Position numbers and translations under genes: made by a program. A stretch of 64,000 nucleotides of DNA from an uncultured Ruminiclostridium sp. (lineage in GTDB: Bacteria > Bacillota > Clostridia > Oscillospirales > Ruminococcaceae). The stretch is taken from contig CAKSTB010000016.1 of assembly GCA_934490165.1 (NCBI GenBank), positions 3,311 through 67,310 on the forward strand, in the 5' to 3' direction. The first letter of the stretch is position 1, and each line of letters opens with the position of its first letter. Shown here in pieces: positions 42,946 to 51,099 of this stretch. The notes under the pieces were generated by a model. It had not been told where the DNA came from. It searched no databases and saw nothing but the letters and a program-made list of their open reading frames with translations.

Positions 42946-42988
42946 TTTCTAAAATTCCTTTCATAGCTTTAGTAATTCCGACTGTTAC

Positions 42989-43017
42989 AGTATACCCCAT
43001 TTTTATCGATTTGTAAA
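42989..43017 (-). promoter_or_regulatory. Promoter of the glycosyltransferase
   Basis: Minus strand TTTACA, 17-base spacer, TATACT; about 45 bases before the start codon. Confidence 0.7.
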
Positions 43018-43080
43018 GCGGATAATGTGAAAATATGACGAAAAATCGGTAAATATAGTTATTATAGATAAAGATTTTAC

Positions 43081-43119
43081 AAAAAAGAAAAGCGGCTATG
43101 ACACCAAAGTGCCATAGCC
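43081..43119 (-). terminator. Terminator of glnN
   Basis: On the minus strand GGCTATG pairs with CATAGCC around a GCAC/GTGT inner stem (43094-43119), followed by CTTTTCTTTTTT. Confidence 0.85.
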
Positions 43120-43192
43120 ATAGGAAAAGGGTGCAGATTATCTTAAAGGGTGAAAACCCCTCTAAGCCGTTTTATAAAACGTATCTCTATAA

Positions 43193-45289
43193 TTATACGT
43201 TGAACAGGAGCTCTTCGTATGTGGGGAAGGGCCAGTACTTTTCACCGACGATAGTTTCAAGCTCATCTGCAACAGCACGCAGGCTCTGCATTGTAGCAAA
43301 TACTTCATCGTGGTAGCACTTAGCAGCTTCGTAAGCATCGGAGATGCCCTGAGCCTTTACAATCACGCTGTCAAGCTCTGCGATCTTAGCGTTGAGGTTT
43401 TCAGCCAGAGAGTCGATCTTGTTAGCGATAGACTGCTCAAGGTTGTATGCAACGCCTGCGTTCTTCTTCGACAGAAGTACATCGCAAACCTGCTTCTCGT
43501 AAGCCATAACTGCGGGGAGAATTTCCTTTGTAGCCATCTCAGCTGTTGTAAGAGCCTCGATGTTGATCGTCTTGCTGTAGTTTTCAAGCAGTATCTCTGT
43601 TCTTGAGTGCATCTCAACTTCTGAGAATACCTTGTGCTTTGTAAATACCTTGATATTTTTCTCGTCAAGGAAGTGGGGAAGTGCGTCTACTGTAGACTTA
43701 AGCTCAGGCAGACCTCTTACCTCTGTAGCTTCCTTTACCCAAGCGGCATCGTAACCGTTGCCGTTGAATATTACTCTGCTGTGCTCCTTTATTGTCTTTA
43801 CGAGCAGTTCCTTAAGAGCCTTCTTGAAGTCGTCAGCCTTTTCGAGCTCATCTGCGAACTGTTCAAGCTCTTCTGCTACGATCGTGTTAAGTACTATGTT
43901 AGGACCGGAAATGTTGAGTGAAGAACCAACACTTCTGAACTCAAACTTGTTACCTGTGAATGCGAACGGTGATGTTCTGTTTCTGTCTGTTGTATCCTTA
44001 GGGAACTTAGGCAGTGAGGTTACGCCGATATCAAACTGTGCGTGCTTTGACTCAACATTTGTACCTGCAACAAGTGCATTGATAACATCGTTCAGCTCTT
44101 CGCCGAGGAAGATTGAGATGATTGCGGGAGGTGCTTCGTTAGCGCCAAGTCTGTGGTCGTTGCCGGCTGTAGCTACTGAAAGTCTGAGCAGATCTGCATA
44201 TTCGTCAACACCTTTGATGATAGCTGCAAGGAATGTTAAGAACTGTGCGTTCTCCATAGGAGAATCACCGGGGTTCAGCAGGTTCTGACCGTCATCTGTT
44301 GACAGCGCCCAGTTATCGTGCTTACCTGAACCGTTAACGCCTGCGAAAGGCTTTTCGTGCAGTAAGCATACCATATCGTGCTCAAGTGCGACCTTCTTCA
44401 TCATTTCCATCATCAGCTGGTTGTGGTCAGCCGCGAGGTTAGCAGACTCGAAGATAGGTGCACATTCGTGCTGTGCGGGAGCGACCTCGTTATGCTTTGT
44501 CTTTGAAGAAACGCCGAGAGCCCAGAGGTGCTTGTCGAGATCCTTCATATAGTCGCTTACTCTCTGCTTGATTACGCCGAAGTAGTGATCTTCAAGCTCC
44601 TGACCCTTTACGGGAGCTGCGCCGAAAAGTGTTCTGCCGGTGAAGATAAGGTCTTTTCTCTTGTCGTATGTCTTCTTGTCAACGAGGAAGTATTCCTGTT
44701 CTGCGCCGACTGTAGCAACAACGCTCTTTGCTGTTGTGTTGCCGAAGAGCTTTAATATTCTTAATGCCTGCTTTGATACAGCATCCATTGACTTTAAAAG
44801 AGGTGTCTTTTTGTCAAGCGCTTCGCCTGAGTATGAGAAGAATGCTGTGGGGATATATAATGTGTTATCCTTGATAAATGCGTATGATGTAGGGTCCCAC
44901 GCTGTGTAGCCTCTTGCCTCGAATGTAGCACGCAGACCGCCTGAGGGGAACGATGATGCATCAGGTTCACCCTTGATAAGCTCCTTGCCCGAGAACTCCA
45001 TGATAACTGTACCGTCGCCTACAGGCGAAATGAAGCTGTCGTGCTTCTCAGCTGTGATACCTGTCATAGGCTGGAACCAGTGGGTGTAGTGTGTTGCACC
45101 CTTTTCTACTGCCCAGTCCTTCATTGTGCTTGCAACTACTTCGGCAACGGGAAGTGTAAGCTCTGCATTACCGTGCATTACCTTCATCAGCTCTTTGAAT
45201 ATCGCCTTGGGCAGTCTTGCCTTCATTACTGCCTCGTTGAATACGTCCGAGCCGAACAGCTCCGTTACATCATAAGTTTTTTCTGCCAT
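43193..45289 (-). CDS. glnN: Glutamine synthetase type III
   Basis: 698 residues from ATG 45289, preceded by GGAGGAAAAGGAAA; a longer upstream frame crosses the promoter. GSIII family of about 700 residues: THWFQPMTGITAEKHDSF, GTVIMEFSGKELIKGEPDASSFPSGG, VGAEQEYFLV (metal Glu), HNEVAPAQHE and GVNGSGKHDNWAL. Joins ammonia to glutamate in the cytoplasm as a double hexameric ring. GSIII is typical of Bacteroides and ruminal or gut Clostridia. Its promoter is followed at once by a terminator-like hairpin and preceded by repeated TGCACA motifs, suggesting nitrogen control. Confidence 0.96.
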   Translation of the reverse strand: MAEKTYDVTELFGSDVFNEAVMKARLPKAIFKELMKVMHGNAELTLPVAEVVASTMKDWAVEKGATHYTHWFQPMTGITAEKHDSFISPVGDGTVIMEFSGKELIKGEPDASSFPSGGLRATFEARGYTAWDPTSYAFIKDNTLYIPTAFFSYSGEALDKKTPLLKSMDAVSKQALRILKLFGNTTAKSVVATVGAEQEYFLVDKKTYDKRKDLIFTGRTLFGAAPVKGQELEDHYFGVIKQRVSDYMKDLDKHLWALGVSSKTKHNEVAPAQHECAPIFESANLAADHNQLMMEMMKKVALEHDMVCLLHEKPFAGVNGSGKHDNWALSTDDGQNLLNPGDSPMENAQFLTFLAAIIKGVDEYADLLRLSVATAGNDHRLGANEAPPAIISIFLGEELNDVINALVAGTNVESKHAQFDIGVTSLPKFPKDTTDRNRTSPFAFTGNKFEFRSVGSSLNISGPNIVLNTIVAEELEQFADELEKADDFKKALKELLVKTIKEHSRVIFNGNGYDAAWVKEATEVRGLPELKSTVDALPHFLDEKNIKVFTKHKVFSEVEMHSRTEILLENYSKTINIEALTTAEMATKEILPAVMAYEKQVCDVLLSKKNAGVAYNLEQSIANKIDSLAENLNAKIAELDSVIVKAQGISDAYEAAKCYHDEVFATMQSLRAVADELETIVGEKYWPFPTYEELLFNV

Positions 45290-45330
45290 TTTCCTTTTCC
45301 TCCTACTTTCGTTTAAATGTTCTTTGAAAA

Positions 45331-45366
45331 ATAAGAAAAGGACGCTTTGATCCCTCAAAACGTCCT
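45331..45366 (-). promoter_or_regulatory. Promoter-proximal terminator/attenuator of glnN
   Basis: Minus strand: AGGACGTTTTGA, loop GGGA, TCAAAGCGTCCT, a 12-bp stem with one wobble, then TTTCTTATTTTT. It begins about 14 nt after the predicted transcription start, leaving no space for a classical upstream antiterminator stem. Confidence 0.75.
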
Positions 45367-45386
45367 CGTTTCTGATTACAGTTATT

Positions 45387-45415
45387 ATAATACACCATAT
45401 CGGCTGATTTGTCAA
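45387..45415 (-). promoter_or_regulatory. Sigma-A promoter of glnN
   Basis: Minus strand TTGACA (45410-45415), 17-base spacer, TATTAT (45387-45392). Confidence 0.82.
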
Positions 45416-45424
45416 TAGGTCATT

Positions 45425-45476
45425 TTGCACAAATTTTGAAAGTTTGTCTGTGCAATAATTCAAAAATGCACAAAAT
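45425..45476 (-). promoter_or_regulatory. Repeated TGCACA motifs upstream of glnN promoter
   Basis: TTGCACA (45425-45431) and TGTGCAA (45449-45455) form an inverted pair; a third copy, ATGCACAAAA, is at 45466-45475. They start 9 bases upstream of the -35. Candidate activator or repressor sites, also overlapping the space after jag. Confidence 0.4.
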
Positions 45477-45506
45477 CTATTGAAAAAGCGTCAATTTCTG
45501 CAAGTC

Positions 45507-46454
45507 TTACAGCTCAATCTTGCCGTAAAGTGTTGCGTTTCTTTCAGCTTCAACAGCTTCCTTAGAAAATTCGCCTGCATCTGCATTTGTTGTTGTATCA
45601 GCAGCTGTCTGTGAGCGCTTGTACTCTCTTTCAAACGATGTTGAAAATCCTGTACTCTGCTTGTACGAGCGGTTGCCGCCGTTACCGTTTCTTCTTCCGC
45701 CGCCTCTGCGGTCGTTTCTTCTGTTGTTATCTCTGTGGGGCTGAGAAGCCGAGATAACTACCTTTCTGTAAGGCTCTTCGCCGATAGAGTTGCTGTATAC
45801 GCCCTCAATCTCAGCTACCTTGCTGTGGATTATACGGCGCTCATAAGGATTCATAGGTTCAAGAGTAATGCGTCTGCCCTGACGGAGTACCTTGTTGGCT
45901 GTACGCTCTGCAAGTGCCTTGAGAGTTTCCTCTCTCTTATCCCTGTAGCCGTTGCAGTCAACCGTGATACGGCAGTAAGGCTCATCGTGGCGGTTGCTTG
46001 CAAGGATAGCAAGATACTGTAAGGAGTCGAGTGTTTCGCCTCTTCTGCCGATAACGATACCGAGCTTTTCACCGACAATATCAAGAATTGTTATGTCTTC
46101 CTTTTCGATGATGTTTACCTTGAAGTCCTCAACACCGAGTGCTGTCAGTACCTTTTCAAGATAAGCGGCAGCCATAGCTACCTTTTCTGTATGATCTGCA
46201 TCCTTTGCTGCGGGAGCAGCTGTTGCTTCCTGAGCTACAGGCTCTGCCGTAACTGCTGCGGGAGCTTCTTCTTCAGCAGCTATTTCATATTCTGCCTCTA
46301 TCTTGTAATCGCCCTTCTTGCCGAAAAGCTTTTTAACGGGTTCTTCGACAACTGTTATCTTTATATCGGCTTCGTTTACGCCGAGCTCCTTTATTTCAGA
46401 AATTGCAAGCGCCTTGAGTTCGTCAAGCGACTTACCTGTATATATCTTTTTCAT
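45507..46454 (-). CDS. jag: Jag/KhpB RNA-binding protein
   Basis: 315 residues. Jag_N domain (1 to ~50: IYTGKSLDELKALAISEI, KKLFGKKG), an Ala/Glu-rich linker, a KH domain (~120-195: GEKLGIVIGRRGETLDSLQY), an R3H domain (~200-260: RRIIHSKVAEI) and an Arg/Gly/Asn-rich disordered tail with GGGRRNGNGG. KhpB pairs with KhpA and binds many RNAs, affecting cell elongation. Directly follows yidC in the conserved rpmH-rnpA-yidD-yidC-jag unit. The RG-rich tail is longer than in Bacillus Jag. Confidence 0.93.
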   Translation of the reverse strand: MKKIYTGKSLDELKALAISEIKELGVNEADIKITVVEEPVKKLFGKKGDYKIEAEYEIAAEEEAPAAVTAEPVAQEATAAPAAKDADHTEKVAMAAAYLEKVLTALGVEDFKVNIIEKEDITILDIVGEKLGIVIGRRGETLDSLQYLAILASNRHDEPYCRITVDCNGYRDKREETLKALAERTANKVLRQGRRITLEPMNPYERRIIHSKVAEIEGVYSNSIGEEPYRKVVISASQPHRDNNRRNDRRGGGRRNGNGGNRSYKQSTGFSTSFEREYKRSQTAADTTTNADAGEFSKEAVEAERNATLYGKIEL

Positions 46455-46472
46455 AAGTCTGTCCTTCCGCGA

Positions 46473-47852
46473 TCAATCGTCGTCTTCTTCGTGATATTCT
46501 TCGCCGTACTTCTCGGCATCGGCTTTTCTTGCCGCCGCGAGCTTACGTCTGTTTATTTCCTTCTGTGAAAGAGTTTCTGTCTTTGTGACAGTCTTTTCTT
46601 CGCCGCTCTCGGCATCGGTCACTACAGCTGTAGTTGTTACCTGTCTGTCCTTGAGCTTTCTTTCTTTCATCTTCTGCTCAGCCTCGGCTCTCAGCTTTTC
46701 GGGACTGTAAAGCTTCTGGAGAACTATAGTCTGTACTATGCCGAGCGCATAGTTGATACCCCAGTAGAAACCTACGCCTGCGGGAACGCTGAAAGAGATC
46801 CACAGTGAGAATAAAGGCATGATATAAAGCATTACCTTCATACCCGCGCCGCCTGCGTTAGCCATTTCGGGGTTGTTCTTCTTGCTGTAGTACTGCGAAA
46901 GTACTGTCTGAACAAGAGAAAGGATAAATGCGAATATAGGTATGATTATCAGCGGTTCAAATGCGAGCTTGGGTGTAGAACCGAAGTTCAGACCGCAGAA
47001 CATCATATTCTTTGAGAGCGTAGCCAGTCTGTCCTTTACGTCATCTGAGAGCATCGAGCTTTCTGTGAATGTATCGGGATACTGCTCGTATACCTGAAGA
47101 GCGAGAAGCTCCTTCTGCATACCCTTATACTTGCCGGCTACAGCCGCAAGTCTGCTCTTTGTTTCGGCTGTAAGTCTTGACTTGTCGCCTGTTATATCGG
47201 CATACTGCTCCGTTGTGAACGAGCCGTATGTTTCTCTGTCTGTCTTGCTGATTTTCTCAGGGTCTTTGTCAGAGTAGTTGTTCTTGTAGTTCTCATCGTC
47301 CTTGAACTCGTGCGTCAGCTGTGCGCTGTTGTTGGACTCGGAGATAAACATAGCGTCGGTTTCGCCGTTCTTGTACTTTAAAATAAGCTCAGCGTCCTGC
47401 TTGTTGTACTCATTAAGGAAGATCTTTGCGTATTCTGTTTGTTCAGCAACCGAGATAGTGCTTGTGATATCTGTCGAGCTTAAGTGCTCCATATGTGTCA
47501 TGGGCTTGTAAACAACGTCAATGACACCGAACAGAATTATCATCGTCAGAACGAGAGGTCCGCAGCCGCCGGCGGGGTTGTATCCCTGTGCCTGGAGCTT
47601 CTGCATCTCTTCTGTCTGCTTTTCACGGTTGTTGCGGTATTTCTGCTGTATCTCCTTTACCTTGGGAGCGAACAGCTGTGAAAAAGCCATATTCTTCTGC
47701 TGCTTTATCTGGAGCGGCAGCATTGCAAGCTTGACTATAATAGTGAATATCAGTATTGCCCAACCGAAGTTCTGTAAAAGAAGATAAATAGGCCACATGA
47801 TGTAGCCGAGAGGCGTACCGATTATGGTGTATAAGAAATCTATGGAAATCAC
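46473..47852 (-). CDS. yidC: Membrane protein insertase YidC
   Basis: 459 residues. 60KD_IMP domain with FGWAILIFTIIVKLAMLPL, the conserved Arg-containing QQKNMAFSQLFAPKVKEIQQK hairpin, and later segments VTIILFGVID... and PLFSLWISFSVPAGVGFYWG; a large external insertion (~130-275) separates the first and second helices, and a basic C-terminal tail follows. Inserts proteins into the membrane with or without SecYEG. The annotated GTG start abuts GGAGGG, so a near-cognate start one or more codons later is possible. No lipobox is visible, unlike Bacillus SpoIIIJ. Confidence 0.94.
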   Translation of the reverse strand: MISIDFLYTIIGTPLGYIMWPIYLLLQNFGWAILIFTIIVKLAMLPLQIKQQKNMAFSQLFAPKVKEIQQKYRNNREKQTEEMQKLQAQGYNPAGGCGPLVLTMIILFGVIDVVYKPMTHMEHLSSTDITSTISVAEQTEYAKIFLNEYNKQDAELILKYKNGETDAMFISESNNSAQLTHEFKDDENYKNNYSDKDPEKISKTDRETYGSFTTEQYADITGDKSRLTAETKSRLAAVAGKYKGMQKELLALQVYEQYPDTFTESSMLSDDVKDRLATLSKNMMFCGLNFGSTPKLAFEPLIIIPIFAFILSLVQTVLSQYYSKKNNPEMANAGGAGMKVMLYIMPLFSLWISFSVPAGVGFYWGINYALGIVQTIVLQKLYSPEKLRAEAEQKMKERKLKDRQVTTTAVVTDAESGEEKTVTKTETLSQKEINRRKLAAARKADAEKYGEEYHEEDDD

Positions 47853-47873
47853 CCTCCGTTAGTAGTGCCGATA

Positions 47874-48116
47874 TTACGGCTTAGTCCTTTTGAAAAAATA
47901 AAAATGTTCGGGTACATAATCATAGCCGCCCTCGGAAAAAGGGTTGCATCTGATAATTCTCCGTATAGCCAAATAGCTGCCCTTTACCGCACCGAAGCGG
48001 CGGAGTGCGATCATCGCATATTCCGAACAGCTCGGAGTAAAGCGGCAACAACGAGGCAGCCATTTTGAAAAAGTCATTCTGTATATCTTTACGAAAAATA
48101 AAAGTACATATTTCAT
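47874..48116 (-). CDS. yidD: Membrane protein insertion efficiency factor YidD
   Basis: 80 residues of the YidD family: YRMTFSKWLPRCCRFTPSCSEYAMIALRRFG and RRIIRCNPFSEGGYDYVP. Contains the conserved RF.PSCS.YA and RC.P...GG.D.VP motifs. Small amphipathic membrane-associated protein that helps YidC-dependent insertion. Starts with an ATGA overlap on rnpA. Confidence 0.95.
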   Translation of the reverse strand: MKYVLLFFVKIYRMTFSKWLPRCCRFTPSCSEYAMIALRRFGAVKGSYLAIRRIIRCNPFSEGGYDYVPEHFYFFKRTKP

Positions 48117-48508
48117 TTTATTTTTTGGATTTCCGCAGGAGCTTTATTTTCCTGCGCGGCATACCTTTTAAGCAGTTTGTTTTCCATCTGCCTGTATACC
48201 TGTGTTGATTTCATAGCAGGAGTCTTTGCTCTTGCCACGAAAATAAAGTCGTATCTTTTTTGCGTTTTTTCGCGGAGCAGGGGGTCAATAAGGCGGAACG
48301 CTTCTCTGATGACTCTTCTGGCACGGCTGCGCTTTACTGCGTTGCCGACCTTCTTACCTGTAACGATCCCTATGCGGTTTACCCGCCTCTTGCTTTCCCT
48401 TGTGTAGCATACGAATGCATCGGTAACAATACTGTCGCCTTTTCTGAACAGAAATTTGAACTCCCTGTCCTTTTTTATGCAGACGTATCTCTTTGCGTAC
48501 TCATTCAT
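48113..48508 (-). CDS. rnpA: Ribonuclease P protein component
   Basis: 131 residues, slightly long for RnpA. Contains RVNRIGIVTGKKVGNAVKRS and RARRVIREAFR (the RNR motif region that contacts the RNase P RNA), and DFIFVARAKTPAM. Matures the 5' ends of tRNAs with the rnpB RNA, which is not in this window. No strong RBS is visible; it starts 8 bases after rpmH, suggesting coupling. Confidence 0.95.
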   Translation of the reverse strand: MNEYAKRYVCIKKDREFKFLFRKGDSIVTDAFVCYTRESKRRVNRIGIVTGKKVGNAVKRSRARRVIREAFRLIDPLLREKTQKRYDFIFVARAKTPAMKSTQVYRQMENKLLKRYAAQENKAPAEIQKIK

Positions 48509-48516
48509 TGACTGAA

Positions 48517-48651
48517 TCAGTAGCTTAAGTGCTTTCTGCCCTTTGCACGTCTTCTTGCAAGAACCTTACGTCCGTTTCTTGTAGACATTCTTTTTCTGAA
48601 ACCGTGTTCTTTCTGTCTCTGGAGCTTCTTAGGCTGGTATGTTCTTTTCAT
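48517..48651 (-). CDS. rpmH: 50S ribosomal protein L34
   Basis: 44 residues, starting MKRTYQPKKLQRQKEHGF and ending RAKGRKHLSY; highly basic, full-length L34. RBS AGGAGG about 9 bases upstream and a consensus promoter (minus TTGACA 48740-48745, 17-base spacer, TATAAT 48717-48722). First gene of the rpmH-rnpA-yidD-yidC-jag operon. dnaA, which usually lies divergently upstream in Firmicutes, is not present here. Confidence 0.97.
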   Translation of the reverse strand: MKRTYQPKKLQRQKEHGFRKRMSTRNGRKVLARRRAKGRKHLSY

Positions 48652-48716
48652 TTCTTTCTTCCTCCTGTTAATACTTGACACCGATATGTGTCTGTCTTGC
48701 GCCTATGCAATTTAAT

Positions 48717-48745
48717 ATTATACCTTAATCGTCCGCTGATGTCAA
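48717..48745 (-). promoter_or_regulatory. Sigma-A promoter of the rpmH operon
   Basis: Minus strand TTGACA, 17-base spacer, TATAAT: perfect consensus. Confidence 0.88.
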
Positions 48746-48830
48746 GACATATTTTTAAATTTGTCCGTTTTACTTGCGGCAACGCAGACGATTTTCGTAA
48801 AACAGGCAAGAGGCAGACAAAACATCGGCT

Positions 48831-48906
48831 GCATAACGTGTTATGCATAAAAAACATATCCGATCCATTAGTTGAGATTGACTTTTGAAACAATGTATAG
48901 TATAAT
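48831..48906 (+). promoter_or_regulatory. Mannanase promoter with upstream palindrome
   Basis: TTGACT (48878-48883), 17-base spacer, TATAAT (48901-48906). Upstream, GCATAAC (48831-48837) and GTTATGC (48840-48846) are perfect inverted arms around a 2-base centre, a likely operator for a dimeric regulator. Confidence 0.7.
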
Positions 48907-48954
48907 ATTTACGTTTTTTGAAGTCAACAAAGATCATGCGGAAAGGAAATGGCA

Positions 48955-50049
48955 ATGAAAAAGATAACAGCAATACTATTATGTGCGGTAATGTGCGTGT
49001 TTATTGCAGGTTGCAGCAGCGAACCCGTACAGGAAAGCAGTGAACAACAGACATCTTCGGATACTGTAAGTTCCGTACCGGAAGTTCCCGCACCGGACGG
49101 TTTCAGGGTTGAAGGCACGAAGCTTATCGACGGCTATGGCGAAGAGTATGTGATCCGCGGTGTGAACCACGCTTATACATGGTTCAAGAGCGATACGGAT
49201 AACGCGATAGAGGGCATTAAATATGTAGGTTCAAATACGGTTCGTCTTGTACTGTCCGACGGCGATCAGTGGGACAAGGTGACAAGAGCGGAGCTGAAGA
49301 GCCTTATAAGGAAATGCAAGAAAAATCAACTCGTGGCAGTGCTTGAAATACATGACGGTGCCGGTAAGGACGATGTTTCTTTCCTTAATAATGCGGTTGA
49401 TTACTGGATAGGCATGAAGGAGCTGCTGAACGAAAATAAGGCTTATGTTCTTGTCAATATCGCAAACGAGTGGTACGGCACATACGATAAGCTCGAAACA
49501 TGGCGCGATGCCTATGTCGATGCGGTAAAGAAGCTCAGAGATGCGGGAATTGAGAATACTCTTGTAGTCGACAGCGCAGGCTGGGGACAGTGCGCGGACA
49601 GCGTTCTGAAGTACGGCGAGGAGATACTGAAAGCCGATAAGGACGCAAACACAATGTTCGCAGTGCATATGTACGGTACAGCCGGCAAGGACGAGAAGCT
49701 CATCAAGAGCACTATTGATACGGCTCAGGAAAAGAACCTCTGCCTGCTCATAGGCGAGTTCGGCTGGAATCATACAGACGGCAAGGTCGACTTTGAAACG
49801 ATAATGCAGTACTCGACTGAGAAGAATGTCGGTTATCTTGCCTGGTCGTGGAAGGGCAACGGCGATGATGTAAATTATCTTGACGTTTCTCGCGACTGGG
49901 CAGGCGTTGACCTTACAACCGAATGGGGTAAGCCGCTTGTTGAGGGCGAGTACGGTATAAAGAAAACTTCAAAGGTATGCTCTGTCTATACAAAGTACGC
50001 AACCGATGATACAGGCAGTACGGACGAAGCTACAGACCCTGTAGAGTAA
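48955..50049 (+). CDS. GH5_8 endo-beta-1,4-mannanase, lipoprotein
   Basis: 364 residues from ATG 48955 (GGAAAGGAA 6 bases upstream). Lipoprotein signal peptide with lipobox FIAGC (lipidated Cys20), a Ser/Glu linker, then a GH5 domain very close to alkaliphilic Bacillus mannanases of subfamily 8: VIRGVNHAYTWFK, NTVRLVLSDGDQWDK, AVDYWIGMKELL, acid/base Glu172 in NIANEWYG, nucleophile Glu268 in LLIGEFGW and LAWSWKGNG. Hydrolyses beta-mannan outside the cell while tethered to the membrane. No carbohydrate-binding module. Own promoter and terminator. Confidence 0.93.
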   Translation: MKKITAILLCAVMCVFIAGCSSEPVQESSEQQTSSDTVSSVPEVPAPDGFRVEGTKLIDGYGEEYVIRGVNHAYTWFKSDTDNAIEGIKYVGSNTVRLVLSDGDQWDKVTRAELKSLIRKCKKNQLVAVLEIHDGAGKDDVSFLNNAVDYWIGMKELLNENKAYVLVNIANEWYGTYDKLETWRDAYVDAVKKLRDAGIENTLVVDSAGWGQCADSVLKYGEEILKADKDANTMFAVHMYGTAGKDEKLIKSTIDTAQEKNLCLLIGEFGWNHTDGKVDFETIMQYSTEKNVGYLAWSWKGNGDDVNYLDVSRDWAGVDLTTEWGKPLVEGEYGIKKTSKVCSVYTKYATDDTGSTDEATDPVE

Positions 50050-50070
50050 TCCGAAAATAAGAATATTCTG

Positions 50071-50096
50071 ACCGGCGCACCGCAAAGTGCGCCGGT
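50071..50096 (+). terminator. Terminator of the mannanase gene
   Basis: ACCGGCGCAC, loop CGCAAA, GTGCGCCGGT, then a modest T-rich tail. Confidence 0.7.
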
Positions 50097-50098
50097 TG

Positions 50099-50128
50099 TT
50101 GCATTTTATGTGCTTTTTGTAGTATAAT
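50099..50128 (+). promoter_or_regulatory. Promoter of the carbon-nitrogen hydrolase operon
   Basis: TTGCAT (50099-50104), 18-base spacer, TATAAT (50123-50128), just after the mannanase terminator. Confidence 0.6.
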
Positions 50129-50217
50129 CGATATTGAAAAATGTATATTGCCGACAGGCGATCAGTGAAAGCAAAATTAACGGTAAACGGAAAACGCATT
50201 ATTACGGAGAATTACAT

Positions 50218-51099
50218 ATGAACAGTATAAAAGTAGCATTGTTACAGCTTATGCCGGAAGAAAATTTACAGGGAAATATCGAAAAGGGAACACGGGCAAT
50301 AGAAAAATCAGCAATGATGGGTGCGGATATTGCGCTTTTCCCTGAAATGTGGAGTTGCGGATATGATTTTCCGCAGGACAAGAATGCTCTGCAAAAACTT
50401 GCTGTGAGCCGTGACAGCGGTTATACGGAAGCGTTCAGAAAAGCGGCAGTCGATAATGATATAGCGGTAGCAGTGACATATCTTGCAAAAAACGGGAGCA
50501 ATGCGCCTTTCAATACAGTAACGCTGTTTAACAGGCACGGAGCGGAAATGTTCACCTATCACAAGGTGCATACCTGCGACTTTGGCTATGAAAGAGTGCT
50601 GTCGCACGGAGATGAGTTTTTCACGGCTGAGCTTGACACAAAGAGCGGAAAAGTGAATGTCGGGGCAATGATATGCTATGACAGGGAATTCCCCGAAAGC
50701 GCAAGAATACTTATGCTGAAAGGCGCGGAGCTGATACTTGTGCCGAACGCCTGCCCGATGGAGCTGAACCGAATATCACAGCTCAGAGCGAGGGCGTATG
50801 AGAATATGACTGGCATTGCTACGGTAAATTATCCTTATGGCAAGCCGGACTGCAACGGTCATTCTACCGCTTTTGACGGCATAGCATACAGGATAGACGG
50901 AAGCGGCGGACGCGATACGCTGGTTATCGAAGCAGGTGAGCGCGAGGGGATATACATCGCCGATTTCCCGATCGAAGAGATACGGGAGTACCGCCGCCGC
51001 GAGGTGCACGGCAACGCATTCCGCCGCCCCGAGAAGTACGGACTTCTGACTGATATGACGGTGAATGAGCCGTTTATAAGAGAGGAGAAAAATCCGTGA
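50218..51099 (+). CDS. Carbon-nitrogen hydrolase (nitrilase superfamily)
   Basis: 293 residues from ATG 50218 (RBS CGGAGA). Catalytic triad Glu43 (LFPEMWSCGYD), Lys116 (TYHKVHTCDFGYE) and Cys153 (MICYDREFPESAR). This branch includes omega-amidase, N-carbamoylputrescine amidase and beta-ureidopropionase; the substrate cannot be fixed from motifs. It overlaps the next gene by a GTGA junction, so the pair is an operon. Confidence 0.9.
   Translation: MNSIKVALLQLMPEENLQGNIEKGTRAIEKSAMMGADIALFPEMWSCGYDFPQDKNALQKLAVSRDSGYTEAFRKAAVDNDIAVAVTYLAKNGSNAPFNTVTLFNRHGAEMFTYHKVHTCDFGYERVLSHGDEFFTAELDTKSGKVNVGAMICYDREFPESARILMLKGAELILVPNACPMELNRISQLRARAYENMTGIATVNYPYGKPDCNGHSTAFDGIAYRIDGSGGRDTLVIEAGEREGIYIADFPIEEIREYRRREVHGNAFRRPEKYGLLTDMTVNEPFIREEKNP

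Noticed and set aside
22600..45476. Exact 14-mer AAAATGCACAAAAT near the GH3 (22600) and glnN (45463) promoters
   Set aside because: In AT-rich 64 kb several exact 14-mer pairs are expected by chance and the two genes have no obvious shared control; noted only because both are upstream of promoters.
48652..48954. Replication origin at the rpmH promoter region
   Set aside because: No dnaA gene, no cluster of TTATNCACA boxes; the gap is explained by two divergent promoters and one palindrome.
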